The notes: a model not told the origin generated them from the sequence alone. A stretch of DNA of 64,000 nt from Hyphomicrobiaceae bacterium (GCA_025359185.1 JANYHF010000008.1:49764-113763), one strand, 5' to 3'; counted from the first letter of the stretch, positions 25,067 to 34,489 are shown. A program made the numbers and translations.

Positions 25067-26458
25067 TCAAGGCTCCGCGTGCCCGATCAGCCGTTTCACC
25101 TCGGGCATCCGGGACTGGAACCGGAGCTCCAGATCCTGCATCGCATCGTGTACGGCTTGTACGATTGCCAAGGGGCTCGACTGGCAATGGATGGTCACCA
25201 ACAGGCCCAGCGGTGACCGCCGGGCGCGCACGTCATGGATGTTCGTCAAGCGCATGTCACTCGCGGTAAGCTCGTGCAACACGGCCTCGATACGGGCAAG
25301 CTCCGCTGCCGGAACATCCTCGCCTGAGACGGCGCTAACTAGCATCGGCTCGATATGGCTCTCGGCTTCGACATCAGCGCCAAGTTCGGCCAAGATAGCG
25401 TCTTCCAGGCGGCTCGCGAGCACGTGCGCCTCACCCAAAGGCATCGCTCCGTCCACCTCTAGATCCAGGCTCACCGCCAGCTTTTCAGCAATGTGCTGGA
25501 TTGTGACGTGGTGCACCGCGACTCCCTGGCGGGAGGCCACCAGTAGCACCTTGTCAAAGGCGGTCTCGTCATCGAGTTCGACGGGCAACAGCGACAGAGA
25601 CACGTCCGCTGACGGTAGCTCCAGGCGGATCGCATCAGCCAATGCGTTCTTGACGGCCGTCGCTCTGTCGAATGGCAGCGTGCGCGGCACAGCCACTTGC
25701 GCTTCGACAAACAGCGTTGCGCCCGCTGGCCGCGCCCGTACCCGCTCCAGCCACAGGACGCCCTGCGTGGCCTGCCCGGCCGCTTCAACGCGCTCGATCA
25801 CGCCGTCGGGTGCAGCATCCATCAGCATATCAATCGTGCGGCTGCCCAGCCGCCAGCCCGCCAGCCCGATGAAGGCCGCAACGAACACGGCCGCCAGGGC
25901 ATCAGCCCAAGCGTAGCCCAGCGCCACCAGTACCAATCCGGCAAGCACCGCAATCGAACTCAGCATGTCCGAACTGAAATGCAGTGCGTCAGCTTCAAGA
26001 GCAACGCTGTTGGTGCGCTTTGCCGTTGCGTCCAGCGAACGGGCCCGGAAGAAATCGATAGCGATCGCAGCCAGGATCAGGGCAATCGCCCACCATGTCA
26101 CCGTGACCGGCGCCTCGTGGCCAAACAGCCGCCGGATGGCTTCAACCACAACACCGATGGCCGTGACGAACAGCAATCCAGTCTCGACCAGGGCCGCCAC
26201 GCTTTCAATTTTGGCGTGGCCATAGTGGTGACGGGTATCAGCTGGCCGCTCGGCGATGCGGATGGCCCAATAGGTGATGCCCGTCGCCCCAAGGTCGATC
26301 AGGCTGTGCACGGCATCAGACAGCAGGCCGAGGCTGCCTGTTGCGAGGCCAGCCACCAGTTTCGCAATTGTCAAAACCGCACTCGCCACAATCGACCATA
26401 GCGCTGCCGAACGCTTTTCGGCGTTCGTGTCTTTGTCCATCTGTGAGGCGGTGTTCAT
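25067..26458 (-). CDS. Cation diffusion facilitator family metal transporter, long form
   Basis: The 463-residue protein from ATG 26458 exports Zn(II), Fe(II), Mn(II) or similar ions by proton exchange. The six-span domain includes GLLSDAVHSLIDLG and ALEADALHFSSDML; the paired HxxxD (HSLID and HFSSD) form the transport site, with HHYGHAKIES in the loop. After residue about 260 the C-terminal cytoplasmic part is some 200 residues, twice the usual dimerisation domain, and shows two similar blocks (ERVRARPAGATLFVEAQVAV and HVTIQHIAEKLAVSLDLEVD). A later ATG at 26440 is possible. It follows the amidase gene on the same strand with 63 bases between. Confidence 0.9.
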   Translation of the reverse strand: MNTASQMDKDTNAEKRSAALWSIVASAVLTIAKLVAGLATGSLGLLSDAVHSLIDLGATGITYWAIRIAERPADTRHHYGHAKIESVAALVETGLLFVTAIGVVVEAIRRLFGHEAPVTVTWWAIALILAAIAIDFFRARSLDATAKRTNSVALEADALHFSSDMLSSIAVLAGLVLVALGYAWADALAAVFVAAFIGLAGWRLGSRTIDMLMDAAPDGVIERVEAAGQATQGVLWLERVRARPAGATLFVEAQVAVPRTLPFDRATAVKNALADAIRLELPSADVSLSLLPVELDDETAFDKVLLVASRQGVAVHHVTIQHIAEKLAVSLDLEVDGAMPLGEAHVLASRLEDAILAELGADVEAESHIEPMLVSAVSGEDVPAAELARIEAVLHELTASDMRLTNIHDVRARRSPLGLLVTIHCQSSPLAIVQAVHDAMQDLELRFQSRMPEVKRLIGHAEP

Positions 26459-26521
26459 AGGGGGAAACCGTTCAGGCCGTCTGTTCCATGCCACTGACCT
26501 AGCGGGCTTTCGCGCCCACCG

Positions 26522-27262
26522 CTATCGAGGCTTTTGTATCGCAGCAATCAGCCTGGTCAGTGTGTCCATCGTAGACACATCCGCGCGCCCATCGATGAGC
26601 TGTGGCCGCCAATGCCGCTGGAAGGCACAGACCGTGCGCTCGGTTTTGGCGTCAAACATGCCCGATGCGTCGAGGCCAAAGCCGAGTGTGGATAAAAGCC
26701 CTAGCAGGCGCGTGACGGCTCGCCCCGTTTGTCCCAAGCTGATCGTCTCCCCCGGTTGTATGGGCCCCGGAGCCACCCACAAACCGAAGCCTGCGCGCGA
26801 CAGCCGCTGCCAGTCGAAACGCTCGCCAGGGTCGGACTTGCGATCCGGCGCAATATCTGAATGTGCCAGCACATTTTCCGGGGCAATGCGGTAGCGGCTG
26901 CAAAGCCCGTCAAGACGTAACAACAGCGCGTGCATCTGCGGCTCGGTGAAATCGGTATAGCCATGGGCGTGTCCGGGATTAACCAGCTCTATGCCGATCG
27001 AGCTTGAGTTGACATCGGTGCGACCGTGCCAGGACGAAACGCCGGCGTGCCAGGCCCGGTGCTCATCGGCAACCAGCCGGAAGATCGCGCCCGCCCGGTC
27101 GATCACATAGTGGCTGGACACTTGTGCTGCCGGGTCGCACAGCCGCGCAAGTGCCGCCTCAACCGAAACCATGCCAGTGTAATGCAGGATCACCATATCA
27201 GGCGCCTGGCCGCCCGCGCGCACAGCCCAGTTGGGTGACGGTCGATCGATCACTCCCTGCAT
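26522..27262 (-). CDS. N-acetylmuramoyl-L-alanine amidase (AmiD-like) with peptidoglycan-binding domain
   Basis: This zinc amidase cuts the lactyl-amide bond between MurNAc and the stem peptide. The N-terminal Amidase_2 domain (about residues 20-165) has zinc ligands in MVILHYTGM and LAHSDIAPDRKSDPG, plus HYVIDRAGAIFRLV and SIGIELVNPGHAHG. A C-terminal helical peptidoglycan-binding domain follows (AVTRLLGLLSTLGFG). No signal peptide is seen, as in cytoplasmic AmpD-type or lipoprotein-independent forms. The ATG at 27262 shares its first base with the TGA of the EamA gene (TGATG), so translation is probably coupled. Confidence 0.92.
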   Translation of the reverse strand: MQGVIDRPSPNWAVRAGGQAPDMVILHYTGMVSVEAALARLCDPAAQVSSHYVIDRAGAIFRLVADEHRAWHAGVSSWHGRTDVNSSSIGIELVNPGHAHGYTDFTEPQMHALLLRLDGLCSRYRIAPENVLAHSDIAPDRKSDPGERFDWQRLSRAGFGLWVAPGPIQPGETISLGQTGRAVTRLLGLLSTLGFGLDASGMFDAKTERTVCAFQRHWRPQLIDGRADVSTMDTLTRLIAAIQKPR

Positions 27263-28191
27263 CACGCCGGTTCCGCGAGGGCGAGATCAGGCCGGTTGCG
27301 GCGTCCTTCCCGGATGGTGATAATCAGGACCCCCGCCAATGTCAGTCCGCCGCCAACGACCATGCGCCAGGTCAAAACATCTCCAAACCACAGCACCCCT
27401 GACATCGCGCCGATGATCGGAGCCAGCAGTAGAAACGGCGCCATCATCGGGATCGGATAGCGGCGCAATAGCCAGAAGAATCCCGAATGACCAATCAGCG
27501 TGGCACCGATGACGATCATGGCAACCGAGATCCAGGCGCCCCAGCTGGCCTGTGTGATCACAGCCACCGGATCACGCTCGAACAGCAGTGCACCGATTAA
27601 GAGCGGCGGCCAGGTCGAGAGGGACACCCACGCCTGCAATTCATAGGCGCCAACGCCTTGAACGCGGCGCAGAAAAATCGCGGCCGTGGCCCAAAAGAGT
27701 GCCGAGAGGACCGTCAAAGTCACAGCGTTGGAATAGGCGAACACTTTGGGGTCGAACCCCATCAGCACCACACCGCCGAAGGCAAGGATGAGCGCCGAGC
27801 CGCGCCAGACACCGATCTTGTCACCCAGAAATATCGCTGAAAGCAGCGTTGCAAACGGCACGGCAAGATTGCTCGCGACCGCCAGTGGCGCGATGTCTTT
27901 GGCCAGCGCCAAGCCAGCAAAGCCCGTGGCGAAGGACAGCGGCCCGGTCAGCAGGCACCCCAAGAGCAGATTTCGCATCTGGCCCGGATGCCAGCGCAAG
28001 AACGGCACGACGCACACGAATGTCAGGCCGAACCGGATCGCCATCAGCAGCAGCGGCGGAAACTCGTTGACGGCAAGTTTGCAGGCGATCCAGTTCACCC
28101 CCCAAACTGTCTGGATCAGCAGTAGAAGCGCCAGGTGCTCAGGTTCAAAGCGTGTCCGCAACACGCCGCCTTGGGTCCCCGCGATGGACAT
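27262..28191 (-). CDS. EamA/DMT family transporter
   Basis: The 309-residue protein has ten hydrophobic spans in two EamA repeats, the first beginning LLLLIQTVWGVNWIACKLAV and the second around SALFWATAAIFLRRVQG. It ends with a basic cytoplasmic tail (IREGRRNRPDLALAEPA). Such proteins export amino acids, nucleobases or other metabolites; the substrate is unknown. The ATG overlaps the stop of the DjlA-like gene in a TGATG, and its own stop overlaps the amidase start the same way, so three genes are translationally linked. Confidence 0.92.
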   Translation of the reverse strand: MSIAGTQGGVLRTRFEPEHLALLLLIQTVWGVNWIACKLAVNEFPPLLLMAIRFGLTFVCVVPFLRWHPGQMRNLLLGCLLTGPLSFATGFAGLALAKDIAPLAVASNLAVPFATLLSAIFLGDKIGVWRGSALILAFGGVVLMGFDPKVFAYSNAVTLTVLSALFWATAAIFLRRVQGVGAYELQAWVSLSTWPPLLIGALLFERDPVAVITQASWGAWISVAMIVIGATLIGHSGFFWLLRRYPIPMMAPFLLLAPIIGAMSGVLWFGDVLTWRMVVGGGLTLAGVLIITIREGRRNRPDLALAEPA

Positions 28192-28910
28192 CAGTTCGCG
28201 CGGTCTTTGAGGATCTGGTCGTACGCCGCATTGAGCCCCGCGACCTTATCCGTGGCGATCTTGATAAATTCAGCCGGCATCCCGCGCGCAATGGCTCTGT
28301 CCGGATGGTTCTCTCGCATGAGCTTGCGGTAGCGCGCCTTGACGTCATCCATGTTGGCGGCGTGGGGAAGTCCCAAAACGACATACGGATCGGCCTTGAC
28401 GTCGGGCACGAAACGGGCGCGGATTGAGAGAAATTCGGCCTTCGTGAAGCCAAAACGGTTCGCGACGGCCGCGAGATATTCCTCTTCCATGGGGTGCAAC
28501 ACATTGTCGGCGGCGGCAATATGGAACAGTCCTTCCAGCACGTCCTCAAGCAGTTCGCGATTGTCGCGGAACATATTCGCGAGCTGTTCGGCGTAGGCCT
28601 CGTAGCCCGCGACATCCTCCTTGGCGAGATTGAAAATGCGCGCGACATTGTGTATCTCGCCCGGTGGAACGCGGAACACCTCCTTGAAGGCGGCGACCTC
28701 GTCGGGCGTTACGACGCCATCGGCCTTGGCCATTTTGGCGCCCAGCGCAATGACGCCGACCGTGAACGCGACCTGGTCTTGCGGGGGTTGGTCGCCACCC
28801 AGCTGCCGGTCGACCCCGAAATGTCCAGCGACACCGCCCAGCAATGCCCCGATCGGGCCGCCGACAGCAAATCCAGCGGCCGCGCCCGCGAGCTTTCCCC
28901 AAATTGACAT
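28191..28910 (-). CDS. DjlA-like co-chaperone with TerB and J domains
   Basis: From ATG 28910 (MSIWGKLAGAAAGFAVGGPI) the product has 239 residues. A glycine-rich hydrophobic N-terminus probably anchors it in the membrane. The middle is a TerB-like helical domain (FTVGVIALGAKMAKADGVVT to FGFTKAEFLSIRARF). The C-terminal 65 residues are a J domain with the HPD tripeptide (MRENHPDRAIARG) that stimulates DnaK. The order TerB then J is that of DjlA. The ATG 28961 variant would place charged residues before the anchor and is less likely. Confidence 0.9.
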   Translation of the reverse strand: MSIWGKLAGAAAGFAVGGPIGALLGGVAGHFGVDRQLGGDQPPQDQVAFTVGVIALGAKMAKADGVVTPDEVAAFKEVFRVPPGEIHNVARIFNLAKEDVAGYEAYAEQLANMFRDNRELLEDVLEGLFHIAAADNVLHPMEEEYLAAVANRFGFTKAEFLSIRARFVPDVKADPYVVLGLPHAANMDDVKARYRKLMRENHPDRAIARGMPAEFIKIATDKVAGLNAAYDQILKDRAN

Positions 28911-28976
28911 AGCCACTGTATACGCAGAATCGGCTCGCGCTGCCACAACTCCAAACGCCACGCGCCTATGCGCGCG

Positions 28977-29759
28977 TCACAGAGCATCGGGCGCAATTTT
29001 GCCAGACCGGAGTGCCGCGAGCCCTCGCTGCATCGACCATTGCAAGAAACGGTAGTCGCCCGCGTAGGTGATGAGCCGGTAGCCGAGGCCGAACATTTCG
29101 AGCGCGTATGCGGTGGTGCCGACGTGAATACAAGGCTGCACGCCGTGCCGCTTAGCCTCAACCGCAATCCGCGCGATGGCTTTCATCACTTTGGGATATT
29201 TCGGGTCATAGCCCGGCTTCTCGCCCATGCTCAACGACAGATCAGAGGGGCCAACATAGACCGCATCAAGTCCTGGTGTCGTCAGAATGGCCTCAAGATT
29301 GTCTAGCGCCTGAACGGTCTCGACCATGGCAAGGGTCAGAATGGTCTCATTGGCTTTGGCGGAATAGTCGGGCCCGCCGTACAGCACCGCGCGGTGGGGG
29401 CCTGAACTCCGGCTGCCCAGTGGTGGGTACCGGCAGGCCGAAATGAAAGCCTCGCATTCGGCGCGTGAATTCACCATCGGACAGATGACGCCATAGGCCC
29501 CTGCGTCCAGCAGTTTGCCGATGATGGCAGGTTCGTTCCACGGAGCGCGAACGAGCGGGGTCCGATGGGTGGTGGAGATCGCCTGCAACATTGGAATGGA
29601 AGCCTGAAAATCCACACCGCCATGTTGCAGATCGATGCAGACGCTATCAAAGTCCTGGTTTGCCACGAGTTCGGCGCTGAGCGATGACGCAATGCTGAGC
29701 CAAGCGTTGATGACGTTGCCGCCGCCCGCCCAGATTTTGCGAATGCCGTTCTCACGCAT
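28977..29759 (-). CDS. HpcH/HpaI family aldolase
   Basis: The 260-residue class II metal-dependent aldolase cleaves or forms 2-oxo-hydroxy acids by pyruvate chemistry. Features: INAWLSIASSLSAELVANQD, the catalytic base histidine in DLQHGG, VRAPWNEPAIIGKLLDAGAYG, MVETVQALDNLEAI (metal Glu) and VGPSDLSLSMG (metal Asp). A ribosome site AAGGAG precedes ATG 29759. The substrate is unclear; the neighbouring GMC oxidoreductase, divergent by about 200 bases, might form or consume a related hydroxy compound. It is close to 4-hydroxy-2-oxovalerate or hydroxyoxoheptanedioate aldolases. Confidence 0.9.
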   Translation of the reverse strand: MRENGIRKIWAGGGNVINAWLSIASSLSAELVANQDFDSVCIDLQHGGVDFQASIPMLQAISTTHRTPLVRAPWNEPAIIGKLLDAGAYGVICPMVNSRAECEAFISACRYPPLGSRSSGPHRAVLYGGPDYSAKANETILTLAMVETVQALDNLEAILTTPGLDAVYVGPSDLSLSMGEKPGYDPKYPKVMKAIARIAVEAKRHGVQPCIHVGTTAYALEMFGLGYRLITYAGDYRFLQWSMQRGLAALRSGKIAPDAL

Positions 29760-29955
29760 AATGTCCCACTCCTTGATTGGTTGCCTGGCTCAATGTGCAT
29801 GGGATACTTGCCAGAGCAAGGGACACGCCAACTCTGACAACCCTGTCAATAGATCATTTCGATTGAACTATCTCTTGGCCGGTGCAAAACGTGGGAGTGG
29901 CAACAACAGACAAGGGCTCCCTGCCCAGGGCCCGCGAAAATCCGACAGGGCAACG

Positions 29956-31569
29956 ATGGACTACGACTTTATTATCGTGGGAGCAGGCTCGTCCGGCTGC
30001 GTGCTTGCTGACCGCCTGACCGAGACTGGCCGTCACAAAGTGCTGCTGCTGGAAGCCGGCGGCAGCGATTTGCGCTTCTGGGTGCAAGTGCCGCTGGGCT
30101 ATGGCCGCACCATCAACGATCCGAACGTGAACTGGATGTATCGCGCTGAGCCTGACGTGGGTCTTGGCGGAGCCGCAGACTATTGGCCGCGCGGCAAAGT
30201 TCTTGGAGGTTCCAGCTCCATCAACGCGATGGTCTTCATTCGCGGCAACCCGGCCGACTACGACGATTGGGCTGCGGCAGGTAATCCCGGCTGGGGCTGG
30301 ACCGACGTGCTGCCAGTGTTTCGCGGCATCGAAGACAATGACGGCGGCGCCAGCGATTTCCGCGGTGTCGGAGGCAAACTGCATATCAGCGATGTGTCCG
30401 AACAACTGCATCCCCTCACCCGCATCTACTTGAAGGGCGCACGCGAAGCTGGCCTCGCTCTCAATCCCGACTTGAACGGACCAATGCAAGAAGGGGCAGG
30501 GGTCTATCAGCTCACCACCAAGAACGGGCGGCGGATGTCCGCGGCCCGGGCGTTCCTTAAGCCGGCCCGGCGGCGTGAAAATCTGCACGTCGAAACCGGG
30601 GCGTTGGTGACGCGGCTGCTGATCGAGGATGGCAAGGCCGTTGGCGTCGAATACCGGCAGCACGGGGGCCTGGTGGCGGCCCGCGCCGGCTGCGAAGTAA
30701 TCGTCGCAGGCGGCTCTGTGAATTCGCCGCAACTGTTGCAACTGTCGGGCATTGGACCTGGCGCGCTTTTGCAGTCGTTGGGTGGGCCTATCGTGCTCGA
30801 CAATCCCAACGTAGGCGAACATCTGCAAGACCATCTCGGTCTCAACTACACCTACCGGTCGCGCGTCCCGACGCTGAACGGCGTGCTACGGCCGTGGTGG
30901 GGCAAGCTCTGGGCTGGGATGCAATATGTGTTTGCGCGGCGGGGCCCACTGAGCCTCAGCCTCAACCAGGGCGGCGGTTTTTTCCGGACCAGCCCGAACC
31001 TTACGCGGCCGAACATGCAACTCTACATGCAGGCCATCAGCACCATCACGGCGCGGCAGGGCTCGCGGCCTATTCACAATCCCGACCCGTTCGAAGCCTT
31101 CTCGCTCGGTCTCTCGTCCTGCCGCCCGACGAGCCGGGGCAGCATTATGATCCGCTCGCCGAACCCGCTTGTGCCGCCCAAAATCACCGCCAACGCCTAT
31201 GGTACCGAACACGACATCCAGGAAATGTTGGCGGCTGTGAAGTTCCTGCGCAGGCTCGCCGCCACGCCGTCGCTGGCAGCTGTGATCGAAGAGGAACTGG
31301 CGCCTGGCCCAGGCTGCCAAGGCGATGCCGACCTGATTACCGACATCCGGGCACGTTCTGGCACGGTCTATCACCCGGTTGGGACGTGCGGCATGGGACC
31401 CAGTGCTGGCAGCGCGGTTGTCGATGCCAGGCTGCGCGTCCATGGCGTTGACGGGCTGCGCGTTGTCGATTGCTCGATCATGCCCAACATCGTAAGCGGC
31501 AACACCAACGCCGCCGCGATCATGATCGGCGCCAAGGGCGCACAGATGATCCTCGAAGATGCACGCTAA
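29956..31569 (+). CDS. GMC family FAD oxidoreductase (alcohol or choline dehydrogenase-like)
   Basis: From ATG 29956 the product has 537 residues. The FAD dinucleotide fold is FIIVGAGSSGCVLADRL, with the GMC signature WPRGKVLGGSSSINAMVFIR and GGSVNSPQLLQLSGIGPG. The catalytic histidine and asparagine are in VYHPVGTCGMG and SGNTNAAAIMIG. Such enzymes oxidise alcohols to aldehydes and pass electrons to a quinone or oxygen. A choline dehydrogenase role is possible, but no betaine aldehyde dehydrogenase is adjacent. acoC starts 71 bases after its stop, so the two may be co-transcribed. Confidence 0.92.
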   Translation: MDYDFIIVGAGSSGCVLADRLTETGRHKVLLLEAGGSDLRFWVQVPLGYGRTINDPNVNWMYRAEPDVGLGGAADYWPRGKVLGGSSSINAMVFIRGNPADYDDWAAAGNPGWGWTDVLPVFRGIEDNDGGASDFRGVGGKLHISDVSEQLHPLTRIYLKGAREAGLALNPDLNGPMQEGAGVYQLTTKNGRRMSAARAFLKPARRRENLHVETGALVTRLLIEDGKAVGVEYRQHGGLVAARAGCEVIVAGGSVNSPQLLQLSGIGPGALLQSLGGPIVLDNPNVGEHLQDHLGLNYTYRSRVPTLNGVLRPWWGKLWAGMQYVFARRGPLSLSLNQGGGFFRTSPNLTRPNMQLYMQAISTITARQGSRPIHNPDPFEAFSLGLSSCRPTSRGSIMIRSPNPLVPPKITANAYGTEHDIQEMLAAVKFLRRLAATPSLAAVIEEELAPGPGCQGDADLITDIRARSGTVYHPVGTCGMGPSAGSAVVDARLRVHGVDGLRVVDCSIMPNIVSGNTNAAAIMIGAKGAQMILEDAR

Positions 31570-31640
31570 GCAACGCGCTTGACCTTAAACCTGCGCTGCC
31601 AGATCATAGCGCTCTACCGGCCCCAAAAAGCGAGTACAGC

Positions 31641-32765
31641 ATGTCCGATCCGCGCATCAAGCCAATCACCATGCCGAAATGGGGTCTCTCCATGAAGGAG
31701 GGGAAACTCGCGGGCTGGCTCGTGCAGCCAGGTGCCAAGCTGAAGGCTGGCGACGAGATCATGGAGATTGAGACCGACAAGATCGCCAATGTGGTGCAGG
31801 CGGCCGAAGACGGCACGCTGCGGCGCGTGGTTGGCGAAACTGATGCGATGTACCCGGTTAAGGCCCTGCTCGGCGTGATCGCTGATGATAGTGTCAGCGA
31901 TGGCGACATTGATGCATTCGTGGCCGGTTATGTGGCCCCTGCTGGCGGCGGCGATGATGACGAGGGCGCATCGGCATATGCCTTTGTGGCATTACCTGAA
32001 GGCCGCATCCGCTATGCCAAGCGCGGCGAGGGTGAGAACGCTGTCATCTTCATCCATGGCTTTAGCGGCGATGCGGACAACTGGCTGTTCAATATCGATG
32101 CGCCCGCCAAATCGGGAAGTGTGTATGCCCTCGATCTGCCCGGGCACGGAGAGTCTGTGAAGAGGTTGCCCGAGCCGACGCTGGCGGGCCTTGCCAAAAC
32201 TGTCGCCGCATTCATGGATGCCTTGCACATCGACAGCGCCCACCTGGTCGGTCATTCCCTGGGTGGAGCCATTGCCATGCGGTTGGCGCTGGATGCGCCC
32301 AAGCGAGTGAATTCACTCACATTGATCGGATCGGCGGGATTAGGCCCTGAAATCAACAGCGGCTATCTCGGTGGGTTCGTCTCGGCCAGCTCGCGGCGTG
32401 ACCTGAAACCTGTGGTCGAGCTGTTGTTTGCCAACCAGGAATTGGTCAGCCGTCAGCTAATCGACAATCTTTTGCGCGCCAAGCGCATCGACGGCGTCGA
32501 GGCGACGCTGCACTCCCTTGCCGCAAGCGTGTTTCCAGGCGGCAAACAAGGGTCGATCCTGGCCGCCGAAATCGCGAAATCGGGCAAGCCTATCCAGGTG
32601 ATTTGGGGCCGCGAGGATCAGATTATCCCGGTGAGCCATGCCGCAGCTCTTGGCAGCGCAGCCAAGTCCGAGGTCATCGACGGCGCCGGCCACATGGTGC
32701 AAATGGAAGCCGCCGCCAAGGTCAACGTGCTGATCGAGGCCTTTGTGGGAGCCGTTCACTCATAA
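31641..32765 (+). CDS. acoC: Acetoin dehydrogenase E2-like protein: lipoyl domain fused to alpha/beta hydrolase (AcoC type)
   Basis: From ATG 31641 the product has 374 residues. The first 85 form a lipoyl domain with the lipoate lysine in EIETDKIANVV. After an acidic linker comes an alpha/beta hydrolase (residues about 110-374) with VIFIHGFSGDADNW, nucleophile elbow LVGHSLGGAIAM, acid in WGREDQIIP and catalytic His in GAGHMVQME. This domain order is that of AcoC, the acyltransferase of acetoin dehydrogenase, not that of pyruvate dehydrogenase E2. Its E1 partners acoA and acoB lie 8 kb downstream on the same strand. The end overlaps the convergent caspase-like gene by ten bases. Confidence 0.9.
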   Translation: MSDPRIKPITMPKWGLSMKEGKLAGWLVQPGAKLKAGDEIMEIETDKIANVVQAAEDGTLRRVVGETDAMYPVKALLGVIADDSVSDGDIDAFVAGYVAPAGGGDDDEGASAYAFVALPEGRIRYAKRGEGENAVIFIHGFSGDADNWLFNIDAPAKSGSVYALDLPGHGESVKRLPEPTLAGLAKTVAAFMDALHIDSAHLVGHSLGGAIAMRLALDAPKRVNSLTLIGSAGLGPEINSGYLGGFVSASSRRDLKPVVELLFANQELVSRQLIDNLLRAKRIDGVEATLHSLAASVFPGGKQGSILAAEIAKSGKPIQVIWGREDQIIPVSHAAALGSAAKSEVIDGAGHMVQMEAAAKVNVLIEAFVGAVHS

Positions 32766-34381
32766 TTGTCTGCGCGATCCTTGTCGAAGCAGCACGATGA
32801 CAGCCAGCCGGAATAGCCACGCCAGTTCGCACGGCACCAGTTGCGCTGGCTGATGCCGTCGTCTGCGGCTACGCACTGGCCGATACGGATGCCCGAGGCT
32901 CCAGGAGGCACACTGACAATAGCATCGTGATTGACGCCGGGACCATTTCTCAACACGGCCACTCCAGCAGCGACCGTGGACGGAACGTGAAATGTTGTGT
33001 TCGCAGACGGCGCACGCGCTGCCGCTGTGCCATCCTTGACAACACAACACGTCGAAAGCCAGCCGGTTTGGCCCTGCCACTTGGCTTGGCACCAGTCTCT
33101 TTGGCTGACAGTGTCATCGGCCGCCGTGCACCGGCCCAGACGGATGCCGCCTGCGCCCGGCGGAACGGCCACAATCTCATCGTGGTTCACGCCCGGTCCG
33201 CTGCGCAATATCGCTATTCCAGCGGCGATGGTTCCTGGCACATGATACGTGCCCGGCTGCAACGTACCGATGACGACCGCGCTCGTGGGGCCAGCGCTCC
33301 GCGTAACAGGCTGTTGCTGCGGCGCAGTTGCGCGGGCGGCAGGGAGCAGATTGATTGGTTTAGGTGGCGTGACCGCTTGGGGCGTCAAAATCGCAAGTCT
33401 TTCGACGGCCAGCGCCAGATAGACGGTATCTTTGGGATGCCGGGCAATGAAGGCAAGAATAACTGCGGTCGAATTTGAGGTCTTCACGTCGGACCATTCT
33501 GCGGCGGCATCTGGAACTGTCATTACAGCAGGCGGCTGGGGAAGCGTCGGCAGGGGTACCGGTGCGACCACGACTGTGGGCACATTACCGATGGGCGCAG
33601 GATTGATCATCACCTCGCCCGGGATCTGATCGTAATAGGCCGGAACCTGATCATGCTGAATGCTGGCTGCCAGTTCGCCAACTTCGGTCTGCATCCGCTT
33701 GGCGATAGCGACCTGCGACAAACCTGGTATCTTCAGCGCAACCAATAGCTTGCGTGTGAATACCGAATTCACATCGTTGTCATTGGGCAGGCGGTCAAGC
33801 GCGGTCTGATTGATACCGGCCGAGTAAAGTACGAACACGCCCTTTGGCGCCACCACTTCGGCCAGCCCCCGGGTTAAGCCGATATCGCGTGTTCCTCCCG
33901 ACTCGAACGGATTGTTGCGGCAGGCATCGAGCACCATGAAAGTGGTGGCAGCGCCCTTCTGTTGCAAACGTCGTACGATCCGGTCAGCGGTGATACCCTC
34001 TTCGCGGACCCGCTCCTGCTCACCAGCCTGCACCGCCGGCATATCAACCGGCAGCAGTACGTTCTCAGCGCCCAGCGCCACGCCATGCCCGGCATAGTAG
34101 AAAAACACGATGTCGCCGAGCGCGATGCGCTTTTCCAACTCGGCGAGTTTGTCGTTCATGCCTCGCCGGTTGAGATTAATACCAACCACCACCTCGAACC
34201 CGATGTTTCGCAACGCCTCGCCAACCGCATTGGCGTCGTTGACGGCCATTTCCAGTTTTGGCACGTTTGCGTAGTCGTTGTTACCCACAACCAGAGCCAC
34301 ACGCTTGGCCGCGTCTGCTGGAGCGCTAACAATCATCAAGCCGACGAAGAGCGCTAGGCCTTGCCAAATCCGCCGCATCAT
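32756..34381 (-). CDS. Exported caspase-like (peptidase C14) protein with two SH3-like repeats
   Basis: The ATG at 34381 follows a GGAG ribosome site. The 541-residue protein has a signal peptide (RIWQGLALFVGLMIVSAPADA), then a caspase-like domain: RVALVVGNNDYANVPKLEMA, the histidine in FFYYAGHGVALG and the cysteine in LDACRNNPF. A proline-rich linker follows. The C-terminus has two SH3-like repeats of about 70 residues that are highly alike: LRSGPGVNHDEIVAVPPGAG and LRNGPGVNHDAIVSVPPGAS, each ending in a WL-x-CC pair. The catalytic dyad is intact. Arginine- or lysine-specific proteolysis in the periplasm is expected from the family; the target is unknown. Confidence 0.9.
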   Translation of the reverse strand: MMRRIWQGLALFVGLMIVSAPADAAKRVALVVGNNDYANVPKLEMAVNDANAVGEALRNIGFEVVVGINLNRRGMNDKLAELEKRIALGDIVFFYYAGHGVALGAENVLLPVDMPAVQAGEQERVREEGITADRIVRRLQQKGAATTFMVLDACRNNPFESGGTRDIGLTRGLAEVVAPKGVFVLYSAGINQTALDRLPNDNDVNSVFTRKLLVALKIPGLSQVAIAKRMQTEVGELAASIQHDQVPAYYDQIPGEVMINPAPIGNVPTVVVAPVPLPTLPQPPAVMTVPDAAAEWSDVKTSNSTAVILAFIARHPKDTVYLALAVERLAILTPQAVTPPKPINLLPAARATAPQQQPVTRSAGPTSAVVIGTLQPGTYHVPGTIAAGIAILRSGPGVNHDEIVAVPPGAGGIRLGRCTAADDTVSQRDWCQAKWQGQTGWLSTCCVVKDGTAAARAPSANTTFHVPSTVAAGVAVLRNGPGVNHDAIVSVPPGASGIRIGQCVAADDGISQRNWCRANWRGYSGWLSSCCFDKDRADNYE

Positions 34382-34489
34382 GGACGCCGCTCCATCCGGT
34401 TTGATGAACCAAAAGCATAAGTCAATTGGAGCACTTAGGAAAGTGACCCGTTGCAAAGCCGCTGTGCTCATTCGCACACTGGCTGCGGC

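Noticed and set aside
29956..31569. Naming the GMC oxidoreductase betA
   Set aside because: The family is certain, but no betaine aldehyde dehydrogenase, choline transporter or BetI is nearby, so choline specificity is not supported.
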